Positions 44,199-56,124 of a DNA stretch of 64,000 nucleotides are shown here, one piece after another. The stretch's first letter is position 1. Each line of letters opens with the position of its first letter. The notes beneath the pieces are model-generated. The model searched no databases and was not told where the DNA came from. It saw nothing but the letters and a program-made list of their open reading frames with translations. The position numbers and the translations under genes are program-made. The DNA comes from Glaciozyma antarctica PI12 (Eukaryota > Basidiomycota > Microbotryomycetes > Kriegeriales > Camptobasidiaceae). Where the stretch lies: assembly GCA_002917775.1 (NCBI GenBank), contig KZ627160.1, positions 96,658 to 160,657 of the forward strand, read 5' to 3'.

Positions 44199-46023
44199 TC
44201 AATTCAATTCAAAATCAAAGACCAAGTTATCAATTAACCTGGTCCTCCCCAACATAACCGCTCCACTCAACACCGCTCCTCCCTCCACCACTCCCTCCAA
44301 CTCGCTCAACTCAACCGGATCATTCAAACAAACATACATCAACTTGACCTCAACCCCCTTGTCCCTTGCCTCACCCTCCACCTTCCTCACCCACGCCCTC
44401 GCAGCCTCGCACACCTCCTCAGCCTTGACTCCCCCCGCCTTCTTTCCCTCCTCCCACACCTTCTCCGCAGCGTGGAGCGCGTCAATGAGGACCGTAGCCC
44501 ATTCTCGCTCTTCGGGTCGGAGGTAGGCGTTTCGGGAGGAAAGAGCGAGGGAGGTGGAGGAGCGGTAGGTCGGGATGATGATGAGGGATGAGGCGGTGGG
44601 ATGGGAGAGGTGGAGGTCGGTGAGCATGCGGCGGAGGAGGAGAGCTTGTTGGACGTCTTTTTGACCGAAATAGGCTCGGGTTGGCTGTGTCGGTTCGTCT
44701 CAGCAAAGTTGGGGGGATTAAAGGGAGAAAGGAAACGAACCTCGACGATGTTGAACAACTTGAGAACAACCGTAGCTACGCCTCGAAAGAAACCAGGCCT
44801 CGAAGCTCCCTCCATCCCATCCTGCAACCCCTTGACCTCCACAAACGTTCCCCGCTGCTTCGAGACCTCGGTCGTGATACCACTCGGGTAAAGCGCTTTG
44901 ACGGGAGGGAGGAAGAGGGCGCCGAGCGTGCGAACATCGCTGGAGGAAGGGAGAGGGACGGAGAGGGAGGAGAGGATTGAGAGGTCGGATTCAAGCGTGC
45001 GAGGGTAGGTCGAGAGGTCTTCATGAGGGGCGAATTGGGCGGGGTTGACAAAAATGGAGACGATCGTGTGCGTGTTGGCGAGGAGCGAGGCGCGGACTGT
45101 AGGAATACGGGATTAGTGCGAGTTCGGTAGGAGATGCGAGCCTGGGGCTGACGGCGTTCTACCAACCAATCGAAGCTGCTGATCCACTCCCGTGAGCAGG
45201 CTTCAGCCTCGAGCGTAGGGCGTCTCGCCATCCTACAAATCACGCAGAGCCCGCTACGCGTGCCCCGCTGCCTCCGTAGCGCTCCATTATTCTCCACAAA
45301 TTCTCCAACTTCCGCGACCGGGACTGATGGCTCAACCAAGGCAAGGTTCCGGCTCGAGAGAAAGCGGTGAGCATTGCCTCTCTTCAAGTCGGTCGCGGAG
45401 CTCCCTTCGAGCCCGAAGGGTCGGGCGTTTCGAGAAATAAACTGGGGGAAAGCCGTATCACCATCAGCACACCCAGTCCAAGAGCAATGTGTGTGCTCTC
45501 AGTACTGGGTGTGAGCCCTGCTCGTCCCCTGCTCCTCCTCAACCTGCCGAGGGAGGGCTCCACCTCCACCGGCTCCTCCTCCCTCCCCCTCCAACGCGCA
45601 CTCCCCCTCGTTCACTCTTTAACGAAGGGGTGAGCACAGCCACCAAAGGCTCAGCACGACGCCAGTCGGTCGCGGAGCTCTGTTCCAAGCCCAAGCACAT
45701 ATTGGAGTAGCTCGAAAGAGGGCAAAGGACAAGGACCACGAACACCCAGTCCAAGAGCTCTGGGTGTGCTCTCAGTACTTGGTGCGCTCCCTGCTCGTTC
45801 CTTGCTCCTGCCTAGCTCCCGTTCCTCCTTCGCTCCCGTCCCGCCCACCCCCCTCCTCCCAGCCGAACGCAAGCGACTCACCAAGGCTCAAATGACCCTC
45901 ATGCAACGCCCCCATAGTCGGTACGAACCCCACTTCTCCTCCATCGGCACGGCAGCGGGCGGTCCAGGCACGAACCTCGGCGACGGAGGTGAGGATTGGG
46001 AACGGGGCAGTTGGGAGCTCCAT
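44199..46023 (-). CDS. PAN6: Pantothenate synthetase (pantoate-beta-alanine ligase)
   Basis: ATP-dependent ligation of pantoate and beta-alanine to pantothenate, the CoA precursor. Exon 1 (46023-45882) reads [20 protein letters not shown] and the nucleotide-binding [17 protein letters not shown] 785-base intron (45881-45097) follows; exon 2 continues [20 protein letters not shown] then [19 protein letters not shown]. Next come [62 protein letters not shown] (KMSKS-like loop region) and the end [17 protein letters not shown]. All hallmark PanC motifs are present. Bacterial homologs are about 280 residues; this one is about 370, mainly from fungal inserts such as [17 protein letters not shown]. 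The start is 500 bases from CC2's, divergently. Confidence 0.93.
45387..45820. repeat. Direct repeat inside the long PAN6 intron
   Basis: A unit with three perfectly kept blocks, AGTCGGTCGCGGAGCTC (45387 and 45664), ACACCCAGTCCAAGAGC (45469 and 45742) and TGTGCTCTCAGTACT (45492 and 45765), occurs twice, 273-277 bases apart, followed by a related CCCTGCTCGT..C.TGCTCCT stretch. Sequence between the blocks has diverged. Confidence 0.75.
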
Positions 46024-46522
46024 CGGGTTAAGGCGCGGGAAGCGGAGTTTGGCGGCGGGAGGGCGAGAGTGGTGGGGTGGATGAGGAGGGAGGGAGGTGA
46101 GGGGTGGAGGAGGGAGGTGTGGAAGCCGGTAGAAGACGCCGAGAAGAAGCTGGGGAGGCAGGGGGGGAAGGAGGACGCTGGCGCGTTGGGAGGTGGTTGA
46201 TCACACGTGGCTCTTCGTCGTCGACGTTGGGAGTGTGTCAAGGTGGATGGGAGATGGATTGAGAGAAAGGCGGGAGTTCGGTGGAGGAGGAAGCGAGTCG
46301 AGCGAATCTCGGAGTCCGGCTGGCTTCGCTGAGTCGGAGCTGGCTTTAAGGCGTTCGTGAACAGTCCTGCAGCGAAGAGTAATCTTAGGAGTACGTAGAG
46401 CACCTGTAGAGCAGCTTGAGAAGAGGAGGTCGAAGGCCTGAGCGAGCGAGGACTTCGTCAAAATCGCAAGTGCTTTTTTCCGTCCCCCTCCCCTCTTTCC
46501 AAACCTCGCCTCCACGCTCACG
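46024..46522. promoter_or_regulatory. Divergent promoter region PAN6 / CC2
   Basis: 499 bases between two divergent starts. A CTTTTTTCCG-type pyrimidine stretch precedes CC2. Nothing else recognised. Confidence 0.35.
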
Positions 46523-49260
46523 ATGCCCAACCTATCAGTCAAAGACCGGCGTGACAAGGCTCAAGTCACGCAGAAGGAGCTTCTAGTCTCGCGTCGCGAA
46601 GGTCGCGAGCTGGACGAGGCGAAAGCGAGTATCGCGCAGCTTGAGCGGCAGCTGGCCGAGGCGAATGCGGCGAGGGGAAACAACGGGAACAAGGAGGATA
46701 AGTCGGCGTTCAGAGTGCTGGAGAAGGAGCTGAAGGAGGAGAGGAAGAAGGTGAGTTGGTGGTTCGTTGGTCAGATGAAGGTGGGAGGCTGCTTCGACAA
46801 GGGATTCGCGATGCAGTCAAGCGAGCGTTGTGCTGGACGGGCGCTGATTCTTCTATGCAGGTTGCGCGACTCGAGGAGGAACTCGCCGAGCAGTACACCG
46901 TCCAAGCGCGTCTCCAGGCCGAACTCGACGTCGTGCAAACCAAGCTCGACCAGCACGACCCCGGTGCCATCACCCAGCTTCGCTCCGAGCGCCAAACGGA
47001 ATTCGAAGATCTCGTATCGAAGCTTAAGGCGAAAACCACGGAGCTCAAGGCGTCGAACGAGAAGGTCGCCTCGCTCGAGAGGCGCATTCGTTCGCTGGAG
47101 CAGGAGAAGCAGGCTGTGATTATGGAGAGGAACGATGCGTTGACGGAATGTCTCGAGAAGAAGAAGGCTTATTGGAAGGAGGAGGGAAAGGCGCTGGAGG
47201 CGGCGAAGAAGGCGCAGGGGGAGCTCACGAAAACGCAGAAGGAGCTTGCGAAGGCCGGCTCGAAGCTGCGAACGCTCGAAGGCGTCGCCAAAGCCGGTGC
47301 GGAGGAAGATGGTGTAGAAAAAGATGGGGAGCCTTCAGGGAGCGAGGCTGATGGGCCAGGTGCGTACGACGAGGCGAAGGAACCGACCTGCTTTGCGAAG
47401 CCGTGAGTCTCGCTACCGACCTCGTAAAAACGAACTGACGCAGATCATCGTGCAGTCCTCTCTCGGCCCTCGACGTGGCGAAAGAGCTCCGCACCGCAAA
47501 GGAGAAGCTCAAGACCCAGACGAAGAAGATCGAGGACCTCAACACTCGCCTCGCTGAAGCGGATCAGGTCAACGCCAGGTGCGTCGATTCCGCATCTGCG
47601 AAACTGCTAATCTCACGCATTCTCCCAGATCTCGTTCCACCGAAGCCGAATTACACGTCCAGAACTCGAAGCTCGAGAAAAAGCTTTCCGCCGCTGAGAG
47701 CAAGCTCGAACGTCTCGCGTCCATCGAGGCCGAATGGAAGACCAAGTCCTACCAGTGCGCCCTCCCTCCTTCCTTTTCGTGGTACAATGACCTGATGCAC
47801 TCTTTGCAGACTCATGACCGAAATCTCGACGCTCCAGTCCGACCTCGAAGAAGCGAAGCAGCAGCGCAACTCCGCCATCCAGGAGCTCCTTCTCAAAAAG
47901 GACGAGCTCGCCAGCCCCCTAGCTTCGCACGCGCAACGAGTTGACTCTCTCGAAGGCCGCTTGCAGCAGTCGGAATCGAACGTTGCCAGCCTCGACCAGG
48001 ACCTCCAGGAGGCGCACGCGACGATCTTCCGCCTCCAGTCCTCGTCGGAAGGGAACGGCAACAAGCGCGATAAGCGTGAGCAGTATGTGGAGGTCTCTTC
48101 TCGCTCGGTCGATGCGCGCTAACGCCTCGCTACCCAGGTTGAGGTCGCCCGTCTCCTCCGTCGGAGAACTTCAGGCCCGGAACACCAAGTTCGAGCACGA
48201 TCTCTGGCTTAAGGACGAGGAGCTCATCGCCGTCAAGACTGCGCACGCGAAGGAGGTCGCCTCGCTCCGGTCCCAGCTCGCCGCGTCCACCGTCTCCTCC
48301 GAACTCTCCGCCACTCGCAGCGGACTGTCGGCGCGCGAATCTCGTATCGCAGCTCAGGATCGCGAATTGGTAGCGCTTAAGTCGTCGCCTCTCGGAGCTC
48401 AAGTCACTCGTCTCGAGAAAGAGCTCGCCGCTGCGACTGCGACGAACGCTCGCCTCGGTCCCATCGAAGGGAGACTCGAGCAGTGCGTCGTTCGCTCGTC
48501 TTTCTGCTGATCACTGATCGCTATCGCAGGTACAAGACGAAAACCTCCACTCTGGAGTCTGAGAACAAGGCCCTCACGAAGCGCAACTCTACCCTCGCCC
48601 GCGACCTCAAGGTCAAGGAGAACGAGCTCATTCTCGTTAATACCTCTCACGCGAACCGCCTCGCTCAGCTCGAATCGGAACATTCCAAATCGACCTCCAC
48701 TCTCCTCTCAACAATCACTCTCATTGGAAGCGACCTCGCAGACGCGCAAGCTCAGGTTCCGCTTACGACAGCAACTTCGGAGGAGCTCGCTATCTCGGCG
48801 AAGAGGGAGAAAGTCGAGCTGAGGGAAGCACGCGAGGAGGCTAGGAGATATTCTGAGAGGGTTAAGAGTTTGGAGGACAGGGTTAGGGAGTTGATGCAGG
48901 AGAAGGAGGGGTCGAGTGCGGAGGTCCGGAGCGGAAGTTTCGCAGGGCAGAGTGCGTCGCTTCATGGTTCTCTCCTGGGGAGCAAGCTGACACCACAGCG
49001 CAGGTGCGGCGGCGAGCTCCAGCACCTATCCGACTTCGGTCAACTCGACTGCTCGACCCTCTCTCAACAACTTCACGCAAGGCGGCTCGGAGCACTCGAA
49101 GTTCGTCGTTCAGCAGCTCGTGTCGTCGATTCGAGGCCTCAACTCGGCGAACGTCGCGCTGAGAGACGAAAACAGTTCGTCATTCCTCACTTACATTCGG
49201 TACGGAGCTGATGAACTTCGAGCAGCGGCGTTGCTGTTGCAGCTTGTGGGGGTTGAGTGA
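46523..49260 (+). CDS. CC2: long coiled-coil protein, best preserved family member
   Basis: Starts MPNLSVKDRRDKAQVTQKEL at 46523 and ends LLLQLVGVE at 49258-49260; about nine introns of 45-110 nt. Nearly every exon is heptad-rich: ASIAQLERQLAEANAARG, VLEKELKEERKK, VARLEEELAEQYTVQARLQA, ELKASNEKVASLERRIRSLE, AKELRTAKEKLKTQTKKIED, EKKLSAAESKLERLASIEAE, AKQQRNSAIQELLLKKDELA, then a module repeated twice (KSSPLGAQVTRLEKELAAAT; ENKALTKRNSTLARDLKVKE). The last two exons carry the family signature FVVQQLVSSIRGLNSANVAL, then LLLQLVGVE. No ATPase, transmembrane or targeting signal is seen; predicted about 750 residues, a rod. Resembles SMC, kinesin-tail or filament proteins only through coiled-coil bias. 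Confidence 0.7.
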
Positions 49261-49365
49261 GATGGAGGGAAGGAAAGAGCGGAGGAGAGAGCACGCTGAG
49301 GAATACCATAAGGTGCGAGCTGAGAGCTGAGAGATGACGAGTCGAGAGGAGAGTTCCAACAACAT

Positions 49366-51530
49366 CTATTGCACACCGACCAGTCGTATAATAGAGAAGC
49401 TAGAGTTTCCGGGAAGAGGAGAACGGCACGCACTGTTGGAGCTTGTAAGAATGCGTTGGCAGCCTGCAAGCTGGCGACCATCGTCGCGAACTGACCGAGG
49501 ACGAAATCCCCGAGTGTTCGACGAGCGCCGAGTTGAGTTGGGGTTGTGGCGGTGGTGATAGAGCGATGAGAAGCAGAGGTGGTACAACTTGGTGAACTGC
49601 GAACCAAGAGAGAGATCAGCAGCGATCAAGAGAGTGCGAACGAAAAGACGCACCCGCGACTTCGACCTCCCACAGCCCCGTGAGCCACCCGGTCTCCCCC
49701 CTCAGATCCTCCATCCTCCCTTCCACACGCTCAGCAGCCACGCGCCACTTCTCCTGCACACGCACCGCCACCTCCAGCCGCACCTCCTCGTCCCTCCTCC
49801 CCTCCTCCACCTTGCTCCTCGCTACTCCCTCTCGCAGCTCCCTCAGCTCCTCTCGCCTCCTCGGCGTATCCTTAATCGGAGCCGGCGCGCTGGGCTGAAC
49901 GACCTCGATGTTCTGCTCAAGCCGATCTTGTTCCGCCGAGAGTGAAGAGACGGCAACGTCCTGAGCTTCGGCTTTCAAGGTTTGAGCCGTTAGTGCCGGT
50001 ACGTCCTCGCTGAAAGCTAGGTCGGCGGAGCGATTCGATAGGTCGCGTCGGAGGTCCTCGAGCGTGAGGCGTGAGGCTTCGGACTTGGAAGTGGGAATTA
50101 GCAGGGGTGAAGCATGAGCGAGGGGGGAATAGCGCACTCGTCGATGAGGTCGCGATAGCGGGCCTCGAGAGTCGTTTGGAGCGAGATGATCTCGGAGTCG
50201 GAGCTGTGAAGACGTAAGCCAGCAGAGCTGGGAAAGCGGAAGGTGTATCAGCTTATGCGACAAGCTGTTTTTCGGAAGCTTGGCGGCCTCGAGGCGGGAG
50301 ATCTTGGACTTGTATCTGCAGCTCCATCCTCAGCTCAAGCGAAGAGACGACGGAAAAAAAACGCACTGCTCTGGCGTCCTGACGACCGTCGCAAGGTCTC
50401 GCTCGAGGAGAAGGATCTTGGACTCTGAAGTGGAGAGCTTGTCTTGCAGCCGACCGAGCTCCGATTTGTACGAGGAATCAATGTAGGTCTGGAGGAGGTG
50501 AAGCTCATTCTGCGTGAGGGCGAGCTCCGCGTGAGGCTCGCGTTGGCGGTGATGAGAGCCGCGTTGGCGGCGTTGAAGTTCTTCTTGAGTACTTCGAGAA
50601 AGTCCTGAGCTCGAAAGCTGGAATTGGGTCAGCGGCGTACGTGAGGGAAGATGATGAAGAGCGCACCTGCTGATGTTCTTGGCATCTCGAGCTACGGTAG
50701 ACTCGAGCTTCGAGAGTTGTGCTACGATGGAAGTGAGAGTTGGAGACGGAATGGCGCGAGTGTCCGGGGAGTCGAAAAGGACCTCGTTGGGGGGAGAAGG
50801 AGGTCGGCGCTGAGAGTTGGGCGTTGAGCGTTGAGGGACAGTAGTCCTCCTTGAGGGGGGATTTGTCCTTCTGCGCAACAACGAGGTTCGCTGCGGACGC
50901 GGCGAGCTGCTCCTGGAAGTCTGCCTTGCGCGAGTCGAGGCGCTGGTAGTCGGCAAGATGGCGTTGTCCTCGGCCATCGTCGCAAAAGCCTCCGTCGCCG
51001 CGGCCGCCTTTTTCGTCGCCAGATTCCCCTTCGTCACCTCCCTCCGCAGCTGCGCAGGGCCGTGATTGTCCTCCCCTCCGCCGCAGTCTTCTCCTTCGCC
51101 CGCTCCCGCGCCTCCCCCTCAACCCTCCCAACGATCTCCGCCAAAGACGACACCTTCTCGTGCAGTATCCGTAGCTCAGCATTCTTGTCGTTGACCTGCG
51201 CGAACAGCGTGTCGAGCTCGACGCGTTGCTGGGAGTCCGAGAAGAGGGCCTTCGAGTCGTCCTGTTCGACCCCGTCCGTCGCCTGCTCTCGTCTTCGCTT
51301 TCGTCTTCGAACAATCTTGAGCGCCGCAAGCTCCTCCTCCATCACAAAGACCTGCCGCACCGACATCAGCTCCCGTCCTCCCCACTCTCTCCCGCCTCGA
51401 AAACAAGCTCACCTTGTTCCACTCCCTCCTGCAGCTCAATCTCTCGCGCCTCGGGCTGCTCCTTGTACGATACATTCCCTGAAAGCTGATTCGAACCCTC
51501 GACTCGAGTCCAGAGGTCTACATCCGACAT
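49366..51530 (-). CDS. CC3: coiled-coil family member, opposite strand
   Basis: The likely ATG is at 51530 (MSDVDLWTRVEGSNQLSGNV); the frame upstream lacks a true ATG. Exons include FVMEEELAALKIVRRRKRRR, FAQVNDKNAELRILHEKVSS, AATEAFATMAEDNAILADYQ, LDSRKADFQEQLAASAANL and VQEKWRVAAERVEGRMEDL. The end is the family block FVLGQFATMVASLQAANAFL and FSIIRLVGVQ, stop at 49366. The join between those last pieces does not keep frame in my reading, so a frameshift or unrecognised splice is possible. Tail-to-tail with CC2, whose stop lies 105 bases away. Confidence 0.5.
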
Positions 51531-52551
51531 CGCCGTCTTCTCGAGCTGTCGTCCCTCGTCTGCAGGCACGTCGGAACGCGTCTCTTGAGGTTCGACTGAA
51601 GGCGCCAGCGGGCCGCTGATCCCGCGGCCCACCGCCCGAGATAACTTGCTGAGCGAGTCGAGAATACCGGAGAGCTCCTGCGCTGGAGGAAGAGAAGAGC
51701 GGCTGGCCCTAAGCTTGACACAAGCCCTCGCGCGTGAAGGATGAAGTCTACGAGGGGCTTGACTCAGAGTTGCCGAATGGGGACCTGCAGACAACTTTCG
51801 AAGCTCGCTTGTCTAGTTTCCTTTCCTCTTGCCGCTACACATCTTTTTAGCTCAAGCCAAAAAAAACCATCTCGAGATCGTACGATGGTGCATGCCTGCT
51901 CCAAGTTTCAGAACCGTACACCCAAAGATGATTGCGCGGGGATGTACCTAAGAGCGAGATTTCGAGCCCAAACACTGTCGATTTTGGGTCATCACGCGCG
52001 CTCCGGCGATCCAAACACCTCTCCTTAGGTACATCGATGGGCTCTCTCCTCGAAACTTGAGAGGACGCCCTTTGGTACAGCTGTAGTCAAGTGATACATC
52101 TAGGTCGAATTTTTTCGCCAGGGCGTACGTCCAGAGGAAGAGGCAGGAGAAGGCAAAAGGTGAGAAACCGCATATTTCGATTTCTGCAAGTCAGCCAAAA
52201 TCGGCCGCTCCGAGTCGAGCCCCTCGCAGACTTCATCCTTCACGCGCGAGGGCTTGTATCAAGGGGAGGCTGGCCCGGCTCTTCGACGAGGTAGACGACG
52301 TGGAGGCTGCCTGCCGTGCTCCTCAACTTCTCCACCTCTGCCTTTGCAAGTTTACTCAGCTGAGAACCTGCCTACCGCCGTACGAGCTGCTCCACCACCC
52401 CAAGCCCAGCTCCTCCCACCCCGCGCCTCCCGCACACGATCCGTTCTCGCGCCCCCGTCCTCAGCCCTCCTCCGACGCCTCCTTCTCTTCTATCTCATTG
52501 CGCACCGTCTCCTCAACAGCACTTAACCCAGGCCCCACCAGCTCCAGCAAC
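51531..52551. other. Divergent gap CC3 / CC4 with a long-range inverted repeat
   Basis: About 1 kb. GATGTACCTAAG (51941-51952) and its exact reverse complement CTTAGGTACATC (52024-52035) enclose 71 bases, which could fold as a hairpin. The stretch around it is less GC-rich than the coding DNA. No open frame of note. Confidence 0.45.
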
Positions 52552-54311
52552 ATGGCCGTCAGCAGCGCCAAGGAGCGGGCGGACTCAGGCGCTATCGCGT
52601 CGCTAGTGGAGCTGCAGAGAAAGGGGGAGGAGGACGAGGGGATTAGGCTGGAGGACTTTCAAGCGCAGGTTGACCGGCTGAAGGTAGAGCTGGTGGAGGC
52701 GAGAGCGGCGAAGGAGACTACGGGGGACAAGGCGGGGACGGGGACAGCGTACGTTCTCTTGTCGGTTCTTGCGAGCGGGAGGTTAGCTTACGGGATTTCG
52801 TAGAAGCGGTTCTACATCTGTGACAGACGAGAAGGTGGAACTCGAGGAATTCCAGGCGTCGGTCAACAAGGTCAAGGAGGAGCTAGCCGAGGCTCGAGCT
52901 GCTCGAAGAAAAGACCTCGAGGCGATTGGTAGAGAGCTTGGGGATGAGAACGAGGGAGGATTGGCTCCAAGGTGTGTTCTCCACGCTCGCGGGAGACACG
53001 AGCACGCCTCACGCTTTCTCACTTCGCAGCGAAGGATCCGCTGTTCTAGCTGTGTTGCGCGAAGAACTGTCGGTCGCGCAGCGCGCTCTCGCCAGCCGGA
53101 CTGAGGAGGTGGAAAATATGCTGAAGGCAAGGGCGGAACGGAAGGCGACGTGCGTCGCTCGTCTTGGCTCGCTTCGCCGACACCAACTCACACGCTCCTC
53201 CCTGCAGCCACATATCTCAACTACGCGAGCTCGAGGCTGGGTTCTCGAGCCGCCTGGACGAGGTGAGTGCCGCCAACGAGGCAAACCTGGAAAAGGTCAA
53301 GGCGAACGTCCTGGAGGTTATCAATGTGAGCAAGGAGTGAGTGACCCGCTTCCACGTCTCGTCAGCGGATTAATCTTTACCGCAGGTCTTCAGGCGATAC
53401 CTCGACCCTCAGAGATCGCATCAAGGTTCTCACGGAGCAGTGCGCCACCGCCCTCAAATCCGTCTCGCTCAAGACAACCGAACTCGCCGCCGAGAAGGCC
53501 TCAAGAGTAACGCTGCTCAAGGAAGTCGAAGGACGACTCGGCATCCGCGTCACCCACCTCGAGAAGGAGCTCGCGACTGCCAGAGCGGCTAACAAGAAAG
53601 CAGAAAGGTACGTTCTTCCTCCGATCACTCTCTCACTCGAACTAACGAGGTCCCCGCAGTTACAAATCCCGTATCACGACGCTCGAAAGCGCGCTCGAGA
53701 CCTGCACGAACAAACACGCGGCTCTCGGTCGCGTTCTCGGCGTCAAAGACATCGCGTTCGAGGCACTGTTCGCTTCTTCCGTCGCGAGTGAGGATGAGGT
53801 GAAGAGGTTGGAGGAGAAGCTGAGAGAGGTGAAGGTGGTGGCGGAGGCGGTGATGAAGGAGAAGGATGAGGCGACGTGTGTTTTGAGGAACCAGATCGCG
53901 GGGATTTCGGCGGAGCTGAGGAGCTTTCAAGAGGGTGTCAAGCTGCTCAAAGTCGAGTATGAGGAGGAGAGGAGAGTGTGGAAGAGCCTCGGAACTGCCG
54001 GTGCGTCCTCGCTGGCCTTTTCGACGACCGACCGCTGACGATACTCCAGCCGCCGACATTCCTTCACCACCCCCACCTCCGTCAATCTCACAACCCCCCT
54101 CCCTCCCATCCCCCCTCCACTCTCACTCAGCACTTGTCCAGCACTCGGATTTCGTACTCCCTCAGCTCCTCAAGATGATCGACGACCTAAATCTCGCCAA
54201 CACCGTGCTACGAACTTCGAACAGTACGTTCCTCTCTCTCCTCCACCTGCTCCTCGCTGACTCTCCATCGTAGCATCGTTGCTGCTGCGCCTCGTTGGCA
54301 TCGAGGTCTGA
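52552..54311 (+). CDS. CC4: shorter coiled-coil family member
   Basis: Starts MAVSSAKERADSGAIASLVE. Exon 1 ends DKAGTGT; exon 2 reads EFQASVNKVKEELAEARAAR. Later exons have EELSVAQRALASRTEEVENM, SQLRELEAGFSSRLDEVSAA, RVTHLEKELATARAANKKAE and KRLEEKLREVKVVAEAVMKE. The ending is the family block DFVLPQLLKMIDDLNLANTV and SLLLRLVGIEV, stop at 54309-54311. This end is almost the same as that of CC1. Predicted about 430 residues, cytosolic or nuclear rod, function unknown. I saw no lesion but did not resolve every splice site. Confidence 0.6.
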
Positions 54312-54626
54312 GAAGGCTCGCACCACACGCGTCGTGCGAAGGCTGCTGGTCGCGAGCGGAGGAACATTCGTGGTCCCTGCGTGGGCCGCTTCCTATGACA
54401 CGCCGTCTTCTTCGCGATTCCAGAGCAGAGGGAGGAGGTGGTGGAGGACGACCAGCAGAGTCGGGGAGGGGGAGCGGACGAGCGTTGCGGTGAGGAGCTG
54501 GAATGGAACTATTTATCGAGCAAAGCAGCTACGTTTGCACATGTCGAGCGTATTTCGACCCCCTTCGACGTGACCTGCGGACTTCCGCTCTCCCTCCTTC
54601 CTCCTCACCCCGCCTATCATTGCGCA

Positions 54627-55944
54627 TGCCCTCCTGCACCAAAGAACGCCGCGACGAAGGCGCTGTCTCGCAATGAGGACGCCTGAACGCCCGTCGCGAA
54701 CTCGAAGCGAAAGCTGCAACAGATCAGCTGGTCAAGGAAGCTCAAGGCCAAGAGGAAGGAGCTCAAGGCGTCGAACGATTAGGTCGTTTGGCTCGAGGAA
54801 CGGCTGCGGAAGTTCGAGGGGGACTACCGAGAGCTGAGGGAGGAGAAGGCCTCCCTGTCGGAGGCTCGTCGCGCGAATAGCACTTTGCAGGAGGATCTCA
54901 CTGCAAAGGATATGCAAGAGCTTGCGGCGCATAGAAAAGTGCACAGTTTGTTTTTTTGACGAGCTGAGGAGCTGCTGGAAGCTTGCGCAGGAGGTCGTGA
55001 TCCGAACGAGAAACGACATCCAGCAGCTCTGCGAAGGGTAAGATTCCTTGACCCCATCGCCACGAAAGCGTCGCTAATCGGTCGTGCAGAGACGAGAAAC
55101 TCAAGGCCGAACTCTTTGTCGCGATGGGAGACTCGAAGGTCGCTCAGCTGGAGCGGGAGCTTGCCAAACTCCAGGCCGCCAACACTCGCCAGCTCGTCGA
55201 CAATGCGAGGGAGGTTGATATGTTTGTGCTCGACCGCTCTGGAATCATCAAGCTAATCTAATCAGCCTTGCGAATCGCAGGCACCAGAGCCAGCTTCTGA
55301 CCCTCGAGCATTCCGAATCTCGCGTGACCTCCCTCGAATCGCAACTATCTACTCTGCGCTCCGAATCCTGAGCCAAGATCATCTGCCTAAAAGCCCAGCT
55401 CGCCTCCGCTCAGCAGATATGCGCTACGAGCTCGACGGACGTTCTCGCCACCGCTGCGAAGCGGGATCAGGCCGAGCTTCAAGCGGCGCAGGAGGAGGCG
55501 AAGACGAATGCGGAGCAGGTTTTGAGCTTGGAGAAGAGGGTGAGAAAGCTTTTGGGGACGGAGGAGAGGAGGAGGGGGAGCGAGAACGGTCTTGCTGCGA
55601 AGGGTGCTGGTGCTTTTCGACTTGTTGTGTCTCCCGCGTTTCCGCCGGGTTGCACGGGCTGTTCCTCGTCCTGGGAGTCCTCGGTCGCTCCCGTTTCGAC
55701 TCTCTGCTCCTCCCTTGCCATCCGAGGAGAACTCGCAGTTCGTCGTTCAGCAGCTCCCGTCGACGGTCGAGGGGCGAACGTTGCCCTGAGGAGCGAGAAC
55801 AGTTCGTACTCTCCTTCGAAATCATGTGTGTAATGGCTTCTGAACGTATTTTTCAGCGGCGTTGTTGCTCCAGCTCGTCGTCGGAGGAGGGAGTTTGGTA
55901 GCGAGTGCCTATCTGCATGTTTTGTTTCGATGGGAATTTGCCGC
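54627..55944 (+). pseudogene. CC5: decayed coiled-coil family member
   Basis: The ATG at 54627 gives MPSCTKERRDEGAVSQ, similar to the exon-1 start of CC2, and then meets a stop at once. Homologous pieces follow in scattered frames: KLKAKRKELKASND then stop, VVWLEERLRKFEGDYRELRE, a run of seven T before a stop in an otherwise coding exon (near 54951), VAQLERELAKLQAANTRQLV, and the family end FVVQQL-like and ALLLQLV. At least four separate disruptions. It still keeps the order of the family exons. Confidence 0.7.
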
Positions 55945-56124
55945 TTATCGATAAGCATGCACGTACGCTAGCTGTTTGCCTCCCAGACGTCCAGATATAC
56001 GCACAAGCGGAAGAAAAACCTCCACATCGACTTTGCGAGGAGCGTGCACAGGGCCTCTGCCCGAGGTCCGAAGCTCCCTCCTCTCTCCCCACCACCACCA
56101 CCACCACCACCCCAATCTCTCAGC

